A stretch of 61,231 nt of DNA from positions 1 through 61,231 of the forward strand of contig CAKOMQ010000005.1 in assembly GCA_934096715.1 (NCBI GenBank), given 5' to 3'. Position numbers and translations under genes: made by a program. Under the pieces are notes generated by a model. The model made no database searches. It was not told the DNA's origin and saw only the letters and a list, made by a program, of their open reading frames with translations. Below, piece after piece: positions 34,137 to 43,458 of the stretch (its first letter is position 1; every line of letters begins with the position of its first letter). Source of the stretch: an uncultured Bacilli bacterium (GTDB lineage Bacteria > Bacillota_I > Bacilli_A > RF39 > UBA660).

Positions 34137-36728
34137 ATGTTAGAAGATTCAGATGGTAATTACAAGCAAAGTACTAAAGATGAATTTCCAGGTTATGAAT
34201 ACTTTTATAATCAAACAAAATCAGGATGCATGAATTCTAGTGGTAAGACAATACCGGATTCTCTTTTATATGATCAAGAAAATAAAAAAGCTACAGTAAA
34301 ATTGAACTCATCTGGTATGTGTTATCTTTATTTTAATAAATATAAAACAGATAACTTTGCATCCAAACTAATTGATAGTGGCAATTTATGGGATAGTGGA
34401 CTTGAAGGCGATGGCTACAGATTTACAGGAACAGGAATAACATGTTCTTATGATGATGGTAAATATGTTATCGCAGCTGATAATCAACAAACAACACCAA
34501 GTTGTCCTAAAAGATATAATTATACAAGGACAACTATATCAGATGGTACAACTACAGATTATACTTATCAGACAAGTTGTCCAACAGATACGACAACCTA
34601 TACTTATTCATGCACTGAATTAAACGGAGAAACTAGTAGCAAAAATATTCCATCTAATTTTGTTTGTTTTGGAACAACCGATGTGTCTGAATGTACAGCA
34701 AACCAAGATAAATACATGTATAGAATAATTGGAGTATTTACTGATTCAAGTGAAAAGCAACACGTAAAACTTATAAAATATACTAGTATTGGTTCTTATC
34801 AATGGCATTCAGATGGTTCTGAAACAGTGACATGGAAAAATACAGATTTATATAGCGGATTAAATGGAAGTTATTTCTTAACAAATACAGCCTACGATTA
34901 TATACAAAATACAACATGGCTAAATAAAATCGAAAATTGGACATGGAATGCCTTGTTAACCAATGTTGGTGAAAATGAAGGGGATAATGATAATCCGGAT
35001 TTAGGCGGTAGTACTATTAAAGGTGTGTATTTCAGTGAAATGAATATAAATTCTAGCGAAAAATTATGTGGGAATTACAATGGAGAAAAAATTACATGCA
35101 ACAATGGTTTATTGACAACACCTACAGGAAAAATAGGCTTAATGTATGTAAGTGATATGTTGTTGTCCTATGGACCAGAGAATACAGAAACATCTAAACA
35201 TTCTCAATTAAACACAACATGGCTTAATGCAAATAGTAACATAGGCAAAATAAGTGACTGGTCAATATCTCAAGATGGTTTTTATCCAGATGACGATAGT
35301 TATGTCTACTACTTTGATTATGATGGTTCTCCTGATTATGGTTATTACACAGATAATTATGATACTAGGCCAGTATTTTATCTAACAAGTGATGTTTCTT
35401 CTAGTGAAGGCTCTGGTACAATAGATAATCCATATATTCTAGGCACGTCTTCTAGTAGTAGTTCTTTAAAAATAGATGTAAAAAATGCAAAGAATGTTAT
35501 GACTGCAACAATAAAAAAAGGAACAGGTAATTTAACTAAGTATTGCATAAATAATAAAGCAACAATAAATGACTGTGAATGGAAGAGTATTACAACTACA
35601 ACAATAACTTACACAATGCCTGAATATAAAAAATATTATATACATGTAATAGATAATCAAGGTTTTATTGCACATGCATACCTAAACTATGAAGCTAAGA
35701 TACTTAGTCAAAAACTTATAGATACAAAAGAAATGTGGCAAAGTGGACTTGAAGATGATGGATATCGTTATACTGGAACAGGAATAATTTGTTCATATGA
35801 TAATGGATTTTATTATAAGTTAGCAGATAATCAACTTTCTAATCCGAGTTGTCCTACACTCTATAATTATACTACTACCCAAGGTGGTTACTCTTATCAA
35901 GATTCATGTCCTGATGGAACCACATGTACATCAGTCAATGGTGAAGTTGCTGAAGATGCATCAATACCAAACAATTATATTTGCTTTGGAACAGTAAGTC
36001 AAAATGAATGTTTAAATAATAAGGATAAATATATGTATCGAATAATTGGAGTGTTTAAAGATGCGAGTGGTTCTAACCATGTAAAGTTAATAAAAAATGA
36101 AACGTTAGTAGGAGTACAATGGACTAGTGACACTAGTTATGTAAGCTTTGGCGAAAGTAATATTTATAATGAAATAAATGGAGATGCGTTTATGAATAAT
36201 ACTTATTATGATTATTTGCAAAACACAAAATGGTTAAATAAAATAGAGAATTGGACATGGAGTGCTCTTGATACTAATAATCAATATTACTACTATTTTC
36301 AAATAAGCGACATATATCTACATGAGCTAAATAAATCTTCAAATACAAATTCAACAGGAACATGGACAACCCCAGTAGGTAAAATAGGCTTAATGTATGT
36401 AAGTGATTATGCACTTTCAATTGGAGATAATGCTATAAATAGTGCACTAACACCAAGTAAAGAGTTGTTAAAAAATAGTTGGATTCATTGTAATTTATTA
36501 AAAGATAATTGTATGGAATATACTATTACAAATTATGGGGCGAGAATTGTTAATAATAGAAACTTAGGAATTTATGTATTTACAATATCTTATAATGGCG
36601 AAGTTCCTGTAAATGGTGGAACATCATCATCATTTATTTATCGACCGGTCTTCTATTTAACAAGTGATGTTAAATCAATTCCAGAAGGCGATGGTACTAT
36701 CACAAATCCATATATGATTGTGGAATAA
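34137..36728 (+). CDS. Surface protein 1, tandem-domain, poly-G phase-variable candidate
   Basis: The frame is open from 33966, and the first ATG after the membrane helix is at 34137; the natural start is probably 33923, joined by a change in the G tract. The body has a CYLYFNK-type Cys domain and two long repeats of about 260 residues each. Each repeat contains GLEGDGYRFTGTG, a Cys-rich insert, DKYMYRIIGVF, TWLNKIENWTW, GKIGLMYVSD and RPVFYLTSDV. A Cys-pair beta domain (YCINNKATINDCEW) lies between them. It is probably displayed on the cell surface; the function is unknown. The downstream motif at 36739 may end its transcript. Confidence 0.7.
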   Translation: MLEDSDGNYKQSTKDEFPGYEYFYNQTKSGCMNSSGKTIPDSLLYDQENKKATVKLNSSGMCYLYFNKYKTDNFASKLIDSGNLWDSGLEGDGYRFTGTGITCSYDDGKYVIAADNQQTTPSCPKRYNYTRTTISDGTTTDYTYQTSCPTDTTTYTYSCTELNGETSSKNIPSNFVCFGTTDVSECTANQDKYMYRIIGVFTDSSEKQHVKLIKYTSIGSYQWHSDGSETVTWKNTDLYSGLNGSYFLTNTAYDYIQNTTWLNKIENWTWNALLTNVGENEGDNDNPDLGGSTIKGVYFSEMNINSSEKLCGNYNGEKITCNNGLLTTPTGKIGLMYVSDMLLSYGPENTETSKHSQLNTTWLNANSNIGKISDWSISQDGFYPDDDSYVYYFDYDGSPDYGYYTDNYDTRPVFYLTSDVSSSEGSGTIDNPYILGTSSSSSSLKIDVKNAKNVMTATIKKGTGNLTKYCINNKATINDCEWKSITTTTITYTMPEYKKYYIHVIDNQGFIAHAYLNYEAKILSQKLIDTKEMWQSGLEDDGYRYTGTGIICSYDNGFYYKLADNQLSNPSCPTLYNYTTTQGGYSYQDSCPDGTTCTSVNGEVAEDASIPNNYICFGTVSQNECLNNKDKYMYRIIGVFKDASGSNHVKLIKNETLVGVQWTSDTSYVSFGESNIYNEINGDAFMNNTYYDYLQNTKWLNKIENWTWSALDTNNQYYYYFQISDIYLHELNKSSNTNSTGTWTTPVGKIGLMYVSDYALSIGDNAINSALTPSKELLKNSWIHCNLLKDNCMEYTITNYGARIVNNRNLGIYVFTISYNGEVPVNGGTSSSFIYRPVFYLTSDVKSIPEGDGTITNPYMIVE

Positions 36729-36738
36729 TTAAATACGG

Positions 36739-36828
36739 TATAAAGAATATCTACTAATGCTTTCTATCTATCTAATATAGTAGGTATCTTTATATATAGA
36801 TAAGCTTTCCTTAATGGAGAGCTTTTTT
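36739..36828 (+). ncRNA. Conserved hairpin-terminator RNA motif, copy i
   Basis: TATAAAG pairs with CTTTATA and, inside it, CTACTA pairs with TAGTAG, around a loop with CTTTCTATCTATCT. An AAGCTTTCC/GGAGAGCTT terminator and T-run follow. The inner stem changes together on both sides compared with copies ii (39109) and iii (45123). Confidence 0.5.
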
Positions 36829-36833
36829 GGTAC

Positions 36834-36862
36834 TTGAAAATAATTGGAATTTGTTGTATCAT
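36834..36862 (+). promoter_or_regulatory. Promoter of poly-G surface gene 2
   Basis: TTGAAA (36834-36839), 17 bases, TATCAT (36857-36862), matching the promoter of gene 1 in position and context. Confidence 0.7.
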
Positions 36863-36899
36863 TTTAGTAGAAAAAAATAGAAAGTGAGACCCCGAAACA

Positions 36900-36998
36900 A
36901 TGAAGAAAAATGCTAATTTATTAGCAACCTTCCAGTTTATAAAAAGCCTACTGGGGGGGGGGCGAGAAACAACAAAAGAAAACTTTAGTTATAGTATT
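36900..36998 (+). other. Leader frame of surface gene 2, broken by the poly-G tract
   Basis: The ATG at 36900 opens MKKNANLLATFQFIKSLLGG, nearly the same as in gene 1. With 10 G it goes out of frame with the body. With 9 G it would read GEKQQKKTLVIVLILIEL, a transmembrane helix, into the main ORF. The two genes are therefore in the same phase. The right boundary of the out-of-frame reading is approximate. Confidence 0.6.
36928..36962 (+). repeat. Poly-G hairpin element, copy 2 (10 G)
   Basis: CCTTCCAG (36928-36935), a loop ending AAAAAGCCTA, CT and ten G (36953-36962). Same structure as copy 1. Confidence 0.85.
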
Positions 36999-37011
36999 AA
37001 TATTAATAGAA

Positions 37012-39096
37012 TTGCTATTAATAATATGTGCTTATATATCATATAACAATAAAACTTTAGACAAATATATTTTTGGAAGTAGTGATTTAAAGAATACTAA
37101 TCTTTTTGCAATTATGATCGAAGATGCAAATGGAGAATATAAAGAAAGTTCATTAACTTCTTTTCCAGGATATGACTATTTTTATAATCAAGAAAAATCT
37201 AGTTGTATGGATATGTCTGGTAAACCAATAACTGACTCACTTTTATATAATCAAGACACTAAAACAGCAACAATAACAATTGGAGACACAAGTAGTTGTT
37301 ACTTATATTTTGATACTTGGAAAAGTACTCCGAATTTTGCATCTAAATTAATTGAGTCTAATGTGATGTGGCAAAGCGGACTTGATGGAGATGGTTATCG
37401 TTTTACTGGTACTGGATCTTATAGTAGTAGTACTACACCTTCAAACTTTATATGCTTTGGGACATTTGATAAATCTACATGTACAAGTAATCCTGATAAA
37501 TACATGTATCGTATAATTGGAGTATTTGATGGATATATTAAATTAATAAAATTAACAAGTTTAACTAGTAATCTTCAGTACGCAGGAGCTGGTTTTTCTC
37601 AAATTTCGGACTCTGGTCGTGTTTTTGCAAATTCTGTCTTAAAGAAAGAATTAAATGGGACATCATTTCTAACTAATACGACTTATGATTATCTGCAAAA
37701 TACAACTTGGTCAAATAAAATTGCTGTAAATACAAAAAAATCAGTTAATACTACAACATATACAAACAGTGGTCCAAATTATTATAATAGTGTTAGTCCA
37801 AGTCAAATATATCTTCATGAGTATAATAAATCAGGCAATTCTAATACTAATGGAGAATGGTCAACTTACAATGATAAAATTACAGTAATGGATGCAAGTG
37901 ACTATGTATTATCTTTAGGAAGCACAGCGAAATCAATGACTACTGGTACTTATACTAATAGAAATACTTTAAAAACAAGTTGGCTATTTCTGGGTAACAA
38001 TAAATATGGAAATACAAGTGGAAATTACACAACAGAACAAACAACAGCATCTTATGGAATACAATCAACTATAAGTTACATTTATTCTTGGACAATTAAT
38101 CCTAGTGGTTATTTATATCAAACATCTATAAGTAATTCATATGCAGTAAGACCAGTTTTCTATCTTACAAAAGATACAACTAGTAACAATGGTACAGGAA
38201 CATTAAGTGATCCATATTTAATAGATGAAGTTCCTAAAGGAATAAATATTAATTTATCAAATACTGATAATATTCTATCTATTAAAATAACTGATGATTA
38301 TAGTACTCAGCTTAAATATTGTGTTAATAATAGTTCTTCAATAAGTGGATGTGAGTGGAAAAATGTTAACTCAAGTAATATTTCATATAATATGACAGAT
38401 GATGGTACCTATTATGTTCATGTTATAGATAGCTTAGGTTATATAAATCATAATAGCTTTAGTTATGTTGCCAGTGATTCTTATAATTTTGTTTTAGCGA
38501 TACCAGAGAAATGTTCAGATATAAATGGAAATTATTTTAATTTGCAACGTATGCCATCTGCAGAAAAATTAGGTACAAGGGCTGATGCCATAACAGAAGA
38601 AGATATTACTGTTTATGGAGTAAAAACAGAAAATTTAATGAGTTCCGATATTATTAATACAACAGAAAATGGAATAATATCATTTCCAAGTAATTTTGAA
38701 ACACAAAATTCATTTCCTTCATTATTTGATGCTTTGTACACCTGGTACTACAAGCTTACGGCAGGATATTCCCAATTTGAGTATGATTTCTATACACCAT
38801 ATACTATAAATAATGCTAGATATGATGGAATATATCAAAATAAGATGTTTGGAAATAGCTCAGTAGCACTGGATTATGATGAAATAACTTATTGGGTCGG
38901 ATACAAATGGATATTTTATGAAGTACCGCCAGGAAGTAATTTTGATGTCTTGAATCCAGATAGTCAGTATAGAATAAATTTTGTAACTAAAAAAGATACA
39001 ACTTTACCAATATACCAACTAATAAACAATGTGAAACTTCGTGGTAATTATACTTACTATGGTATTTATGAATATTATGAAGTATATTCAGAATAA
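37012..39096 (+). CDS. Surface protein 2, poly-G phase-variable candidate
   Basis: The open frame starts inside a transmembrane helix (TTG 37012); the natural start is likely ATG 36900 once the G tract is in frame. The protein shares with gene 1 the N-terminal Cys domain (FPGYDYFYN ... CYLYF), one long repeat (GLDGDGYRFTGTG ... YLQNTTW ... RPVFYLT) and the Cys-pair beta domain (KYCVNNSSSISGCEW). The last 210 residues (from about 485) are unlike the other family members and not recognised. A variable C-terminus on a shared anchor suggests modular surface diversity. Confidence 0.68.
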   Translation: MLLIICAYISYNNKTLDKYIFGSSDLKNTNLFAIMIEDANGEYKESSLTSFPGYDYFYNQEKSSCMDMSGKPITDSLLYNQDTKTATITIGDTSSCYLYFDTWKSTPNFASKLIESNVMWQSGLDGDGYRFTGTGSYSSSTTPSNFICFGTFDKSTCTSNPDKYMYRIIGVFDGYIKLIKLTSLTSNLQYAGAGFSQISDSGRVFANSVLKKELNGTSFLTNTTYDYLQNTTWSNKIAVNTKKSVNTTTYTNSGPNYYNSVSPSQIYLHEYNKSGNSNTNGEWSTYNDKITVMDASDYVLSLGSTAKSMTTGTYTNRNTLKTSWLFLGNNKYGNTSGNYTTEQTTASYGIQSTISYIYSWTINPSGYLYQTSISNSYAVRPVFYLTKDTTSNNGTGTLSDPYLIDEVPKGININLSNTDNILSIKITDDYSTQLKYCVNNSSSISGCEWKNVNSSNISYNMTDDGTYYVHVIDSLGYINHNSFSYVASDSYNFVLAIPEKCSDINGNYFNLQRMPSAEKLGTRADAITEEDITVYGVKTENLMSSDIINTTENGIISFPSNFETQNSFPSLFDALYTWYYKLTAGYSQFEYDFYTPYTINNARYDGIYQNKMFGNSSVALDYDEITYWVGYKWIFYEVPPGSNFDVLNPDSQYRINFVTKKDTTLPIYQLINNVKLRGNYTYYGIYEYYEVYSE

Positions 39097-39108
39097 TTAT
39101 TAATATAA

Positions 39109-39193
39109 TATAAAGAGTATGCTTTCGCTTTCTATCTATAACCTATAAGTATACCTTTATATAGATGACTTCTTAGAAATAAGGGGTCTTTTT
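39109..39193 (+). ncRNA. Conserved hairpin-terminator RNA motif, copy ii
   Basis: TATAAAG/CTTTATA and inner GTAT/ATAC pair around CTTTCTATCTATA. GACTTCTT/AAGGGGTC with TTTTT forms the terminator. It sits between surface gene 2 and the ffh promoter. Confidence 0.5.
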
Positions 39194-39194
39194 C

Positions 39195-39223
39195 TTGATA
39201 AAATGGGCTAAATAAGATAAAAT
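39195..39223 (+). promoter_or_regulatory. Promoter of ffh operon
   Basis: TTGATA (39195-39200), 17 bases, TAAAAT (39218-39223). Confidence 0.7.
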
Positions 39224-39240
39224 TATATTGGTGATTATAA

Positions 39241-40548
39241 ATGTTTGAATATATGGGAGATAGATTAAGTAACGCAATTAAGAATATCAAAGGTATGGGT
39301 AAGATTACAGAAGATAATATCAATGATGCAATAAAGGAAATTAGAATGGCTCTTTTAGAAGCTGATGTTAACTATGTTGTAGTAAAAGAGTTTATAAATA
39401 AAGTTAAAGAGAGCGCTCTCGGAGAAGAAGTAGGTAAGAGTTTAAAACCAGATGAATTATTTATTAAAATTGTTAAAGATGAACTTGTAAACTTACTTGG
39501 AACAGACTATGTTCCACTTGAAACTAAAAAGAATCCAACTATTATTATGTTAGTAGGACTTCAAGGTAGTGGTAAAACAACTACTAGTGCCAAAATTGCT
39601 AACTACGTAAGAAAAAAGTTTAATAAAAAACCACTTTTAGTGGCTTGTGATGTTTATAGACCAGCAGCTATTAACCAACTATGTGACCTAGGAAAAAGTT
39701 TAAATATACCAGTTTACAAAGAAGACGGGAAAGATGTTGTAAGTATAGCTAAAAACGGAGTAGAGTACGCAAAGAATAATAACTTAGATTATATTATTCT
39801 AGATACAGCAGGACGTCTTCAAATAGATAAAGAATTAATGAATGAATTAGAATGTGTTAATACAGAAGTAAAACCACATGAAGTAATACTTGTAATAGAT
39901 GCTATGATGGGACAAGATGCGATTAATGTAATAACTGGATTTAATGATAAATTAAAATTAACTGGTTGTGTTCTAACTAAACTTGATGGTAATACAAAAG
40001 GTGGAGTAGCTTTATCACTAAGGCATTTAACACAAGTTCCTATAAAATTTGTAGGAGACTCAGAAAAGCTAGATGGACTTAGTGAATTCTACCCAGAAAG
40101 AATGGCTAATAGAATTCTAGATATGGGTGATATCTTATCTATAGCCGATAAAGTTGAAGGTTTAATGGATGAAGATGAAGCTAAAAATCAAGCTATTAAA
40201 ATGAAAAAAGGAACTTTTGATTTAAATGATTTCTTAAATACAATGAATTCAATTAAGAAATTAGGACCACTTGAAAATATTCTTAAAATGTTACCACAGG
40301 CTAGAAAGATGGGACTTAATAATATCAATATAGATCCTAAAGATATGGCACATATTGAAGCTATTATCTTATCTATGACACCTTATGAGAGAAAACATCC
40401 CGAAGTACTTAAAGCAAGCCGTAAGCAAAGAATTGCAAAAGGTAGTGCAAGAAGTGTTGAAGAAGTAAATAGACTTTTAAATCAATTTGATAGTATGAAA
40501 AAAATGATGAAGCAAATAAGTAATGGAAATATGAAAATGCCTTTCTAA
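39241..40548 (+). CDS. ffh: Signal recognition particle GTPase
   Basis: A 435-residue SRP54 homologue that binds signal sequences and 4.5S RNA for membrane targeting. It has an N domain (1-90), a G domain with GLQGSGKTT, DVYRPAA, DTAGR and TKLDGNTKGG, and a Met-rich M domain (about 300-435). It is preceded by its own promoter and GGTGA. The usual rpsP-rimM-trmD neighbours are missing; instead unrelated small genes follow in the same direction. Confidence 0.97.
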   Translation: MFEYMGDRLSNAIKNIKGMGKITEDNINDAIKEIRMALLEADVNYVVVKEFINKVKESALGEEVGKSLKPDELFIKIVKDELVNLLGTDYVPLETKKNPTIIMLVGLQGSGKTTTSAKIANYVRKKFNKKPLLVACDVYRPAAINQLCDLGKSLNIPVYKEDGKDVVSIAKNGVEYAKNNNLDYIILDTAGRLQIDKELMNELECVNTEVKPHEVILVIDAMMGQDAINVITGFNDKLKLTGCVLTKLDGNTKGGVALSLRHLTQVPIKFVGDSEKLDGLSEFYPERMANRILDMGDILSIADKVEGLMDEDEAKNQAIKMKKGTFDLNDFLNTMNSIKKLGPLENILKMLPQARKMGLNNINIDPKDMAHIEAIILSMTPYERKHPEVLKASRKQRIAKGSARSVEEVNRLLNQFDSMKKMMKQISNGNMKMPF

Positions 40549-40554
40549 GATATT

Positions 40555-40959
40555 ATGAATGATACAACAAAGTTAATGATCCAATTATATAAACTAGATA
40601 CTTTAGGGTATGATTTTATGGGGTATGAGATGTCAGGTAATGGAATGTATACTTATCATCATTTAATTATACCTAAAAGAAATGGCGGGTCATATTCAGT
40701 TAAGAATGGAGCAATAATAAGGCGTATTCCCCATGATTATTTGCATATTATTGAAAAATATGATTTAGAAATATTTAATTTGATTACTAGTGAAATGATA
40801 GATATGAACTTAAAAGGATATCTTGATTACAATAATATAGTACATATAGACAAATTATTAAGTATATTTGAAAGAGACTATGCAAGTGTACATAATAAAA
40901 AAGGTTCAGGTATTGTTAAAGAAGAATATACAAGAAGATTAGTAAGAAGGAAGTATTAG
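40555..40959 (+). CDS. HNH-like protein of unknown role
   Basis: A 134-residue protein. The central TYHHLIIPKRNGGSYSVKNG and PHDYLHIIE resemble the His-His and Asn-Gly-...-His spacing of HNH nuclease-like domains found in small Firmicutes proteins. There is no Cys zinc cluster. It is six bases after ffh and followed after one base by the next gene, so it is in the ffh operon. Nuclease activity is speculative. Confidence 0.5.
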   Translation: MNDTTKLMIQLYKLDTLGYDFMGYEMSGNGMYTYHHLIIPKRNGGSYSVKNGAIIRRIPHDYLHIIEKYDLEIFNLITSEMIDMNLKGYLDYNNIVHIDKLLSIFERDYASVHNKKGSGIVKEEYTRRLVRRKY

Positions 40960-40960
40960 T

Positions 40961-41491
40961 ATGAAGAAGTATTTAACTAAGAAAAATATATTATATTTAT
41001 TTATAATTTTTTTAGTAGGGGGATTTATTGGTTGGTTATATGAATTAGTATTTTATTATTTTACAGAAGGTAGAATTACTAATAGGGGAATCCTTTTTGG
41101 ACCATTTCTTCCTATTTATGGCTTAGGTACCGTATGTATATATGCTTTAAAACCATTAAAGAAGAATCCTTTCTTGTTATTCTTAGCATGTATGTTAGTA
41201 ACTGGTCTAATTGAATACATTATAGGTTATATATCTTTTAATATATTTGATATTAAGTTATGGGATTATTCTGGATTATTCTTAAATATTAATGGTATAG
41301 TTTGTTTAAGAAGTGTTGCATCTTTTGCCATAGGTGGATTAATATTTCATTATGTACTAGTAGATCCTTTAAGTAATATATATAATAAAACTAACTTCTT
41401 AGTAACTACAAAAATATGTTATATACTTATGTTCTTCTTAGTATTGGACGCTATTATCAGTCACTTTTATAGAACACCAATAACATATTAA
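40961..41491 (+). CDS. CmpB-like membrane protein (ABC-transporter type IV family)
   Basis: A 176-residue membrane protein with about five helices. It has the family pattern GGFIGWLYELVFYY, RGILFGPFLPIYG, LIEYIIGY and LWDYSGLFLNINGIVCL. These proteins are widespread in Firmicutes and named after a putative transporter type, but their function is not established. It is in the ffh run. Confidence 0.75.
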   Translation: MKKYLTKKNILYLFIIFLVGGFIGWLYELVFYYFTEGRITNRGILFGPFLPIYGLGTVCIYALKPLKKNPFLLFLACMLVTGLIEYIIGYISFNIFDIKLWDYSGLFLNINGIVCLRSVASFAIGGLIFHYVLVDPLSNIYNKTNFLVTTKICYILMFFLVLDAIISHFYRTPITY

Positions 41492-41502
41492 GGATAAAAT
41501 AT

Positions 41503-42177
41503 ATGAAGAAATTGTTAATAACAGGTATTAGTAGTGATATATCTAAAAGTATAATAAATACTTTTAAAGATGAATATAAAATAATTGGTATATATCATAC
41601 TAACTTAGATTTAAATATTGATAACATTGATTTATATAAGTGTAATGTAACAGATGAAGAAGAAGTACAAAAATTAACTACCATATTAAAAGAAAAATAT
41701 GGTACTATAGATTTACTTATTAATGCACATTCTAAAGAAAGTGACGAGTATATTCTTGATAAAACTGGAGACTGTTTTAATGAAGTATTATCTACTATAA
41801 TAACAGGAACTTTTTTAATGATGAAATATTCTATTAAATATTTAAATGTTTCTTATATAGTAAATGTATCTAGTACGGATTCTATAGATACGTATAATGA
41901 ATACAATCTAGATTATAGTGTTAGTAAATCTGGACTTAATATGATGACTAAAATATTTAGTGAAACATTTCCAAGTATTAATTTTAAACTAATTCTTCTT
42001 AATTATGTGGATACATATACTACTAGATTAATGAATCCAGAGTACTTAAAAAGTGAACTTAATAGAATAGGTCAAAAAGAATTAATAAAACCTGATTTTA
42101 TTGCAGATAAATTGAAAAATATAATTAATAGTAATAATAATAATAATTTAATAGTAAGGATAGATAATAATGATTGA
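41503..42177 (+). CDS. Short-chain dehydrogenase/reductase family protein
   Basis: A 224-residue protein with a Rossmann start (LLITGISSDISKSI), an NAH-type motif in place of NNAG (LLINAHS), a VNVSSTDS strand, and YSVSKSG, giving the catalytic Tyr-x3-Lys. The glycine motif is degraded relative to TGxxxGIG, so cofactor use or specificity may differ. It overlaps the next gene by eight bases. The substrate is unknown. Confidence 0.75.
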   Translation: MKKLLITGISSDISKSIINTFKDEYKIIGIYHTNLDLNIDNIDLYKCNVTDEEEVQKLTTILKEKYGTIDLLINAHSKESDEYILDKTGDCFNEVLSTIITGTFLMMKYSIKYLNVSYIVNVSSTDSIDTYNEYNLDYSVSKSGLNMMTKIFSETFPSINFKLILLNYVDTYTTRLMNPEYLKSELNRIGQKELIKPDFIADKLKNIINSNNNNNLIVRIDNND

Positions 42178-43396
42178 TATAGATAAACTAATAAATGATT
42201 GTGAAAAAGAATTAACAAGTGTATACAAAGATATAGATAATAATTTATTAATTAATAGTAAGAAAGTCTTAGATGCTTTTCATTTACATAAAGTAAATGA
42301 GTCACACTTTTCTACTACTACTGGATATGGTTATGGAGATATAGGTAGAGAAGTAACTGAATTGGTATTTGCCACTGTTTTAGGTGGTGAAGCATCATTA
42401 GTAAGAACTCAATTTATATCAGGAACTCATGCTTTAAGTACATGTTTTTTTAGTCTATTAAGACCAGGAGATTTACTTCTTAGTATAACTGGAACTCCAT
42501 ATGATACAATAAAAAAAGTAATAGGTATTGAAGAAAACTCTTCATCTTTAAAAGCCTTTGGTATTATCTATGATGAAATTGATCTATTAGATAATAACTT
42601 TGATATAGATAAAATTACTACATATTTAAAAAATAATAAAGTTAAAGTAATAGAAATTCAAAGATCTAAAGGCTATTCAACTAGAAAGAGTATTTTAGTT
42701 AGCCAAATAAAAGAAGTAATAGAAAAAATTAGAGAAGTAGACAAAGATGTTATTATAATGGTAGATAATTGTTATTGTGAATTTGTTGAACCTATAACTC
42801 CACTAGAAGTAGGAGCGGATGTAATAGTGGGATCACTTATTAAAAACTTAGGGGCAGGTATTGCACCAAATGGTGGATATATATGTGGAAAGAAAGAACT
42901 AGTTTTTCTTGCTAGTGAAAGGCTAAATGTTGCTGGGCAAGGCAGTGAAGTAGGTCCCACAAACAATATGAATAAAGTGTTTTTACAAGGTTTATTTTTT
43001 GCCCCTTCAGTAGTGGCATCTGCTTTAAAAACTTCTGTTTTAACTAGTCTTGTAATGGAAAAATTAGGTTATAAAGTAGAACCTAGGTATAATGATAAAA
43101 GAGCTGATATAGTAGAAAATATTTATTTTAATAATAGCGAAGAATTAATTAAATATACTCAAGGTATTCAAAGTGGTAGTCCAATTGACTCTGATTCACT
43201 TCCTATACCATGGGATATGCCGGGTTATAAAGATCAAGTAATTATGGCAAGTGGTTCATTTGTATCTGGTTCAAGCATTGAACTATCTTGTGACGCTCCA
43301 ATAAGAGAACCATATATCTTATATCAACAAGGATCTCTTACTTATGAGTATGGTAAGCTTGGTTTAATTAAAGCTCTTAAGTACTTTTATAAATGA
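42170..43396 (+). CDS. Methionine gamma-lyase family (YnbB-type) PLP enzyme
   Basis: A 408-residue fold-type I PLP enzyme of the family once called aluminium resistance protein (Bacillus YnbB). Characteristic parts: TTGYGYGDIGRE, RTQFISGTHAL, MVDNCYCEFVE, and GSLIKNLGAGIAPNGGY with the PLP Lys. The C-terminus PIREPYILYQQGSLTYE is typical. The reaction is not firmly known for this family. It overlaps the SDR gene and ends in a bidirectional terminator. Confidence 0.85.
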   Translation: MIDIDKLINDCEKELTSVYKDIDNNLLINSKKVLDAFHLHKVNESHFSTTTGYGYGDIGREVTELVFATVLGGEASLVRTQFISGTHALSTCFFSLLRPGDLLLSITGTPYDTIKKVIGIEENSSSLKAFGIIYDEIDLLDNNFDIDKITTYLKNNKVKVIEIQRSKGYSTRKSILVSQIKEVIEKIREVDKDVIIMVDNCYCEFVEPITPLEVGADVIVGSLIKNLGAGIAPNGGYICGKKELVFLASERLNVAGQGSEVGPTNNMNKVFLQGLFFAPSVVASALKTSVLTSLVMEKLGYKVEPRYNDKRADIVENIYFNNSEELIKYTQGIQSGSPIDSDSLPIPWDMPGYKDQVIMASGSFVSGSSIELSCDAPIREPYILYQQGSLTYEYGKLGLIKALKYFYK

Positions 43397-43421
43397 TTTT
43401 TTAGAACTTTCCTATAAGATA

Positions 43422-43458
43422 TAAAAAAGCATTTCTAATAATTAAGAAATGCTTTTTA
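43422..43458. terminator. Bidirectional terminator
   Basis: AAAAAGCATTTCT and AGAAATGCTTTTT form a thirteen-pair stem with an eight-base loop between the YnbB-type gene and murE. Confidence 0.9.

Noticed and set aside
42302..43396. YnbB-type enzyme as a true methionine gamma-lyase
   Set aside because: The name comes from the family; no evidence in sequence or neighbours for methionine breakdown.
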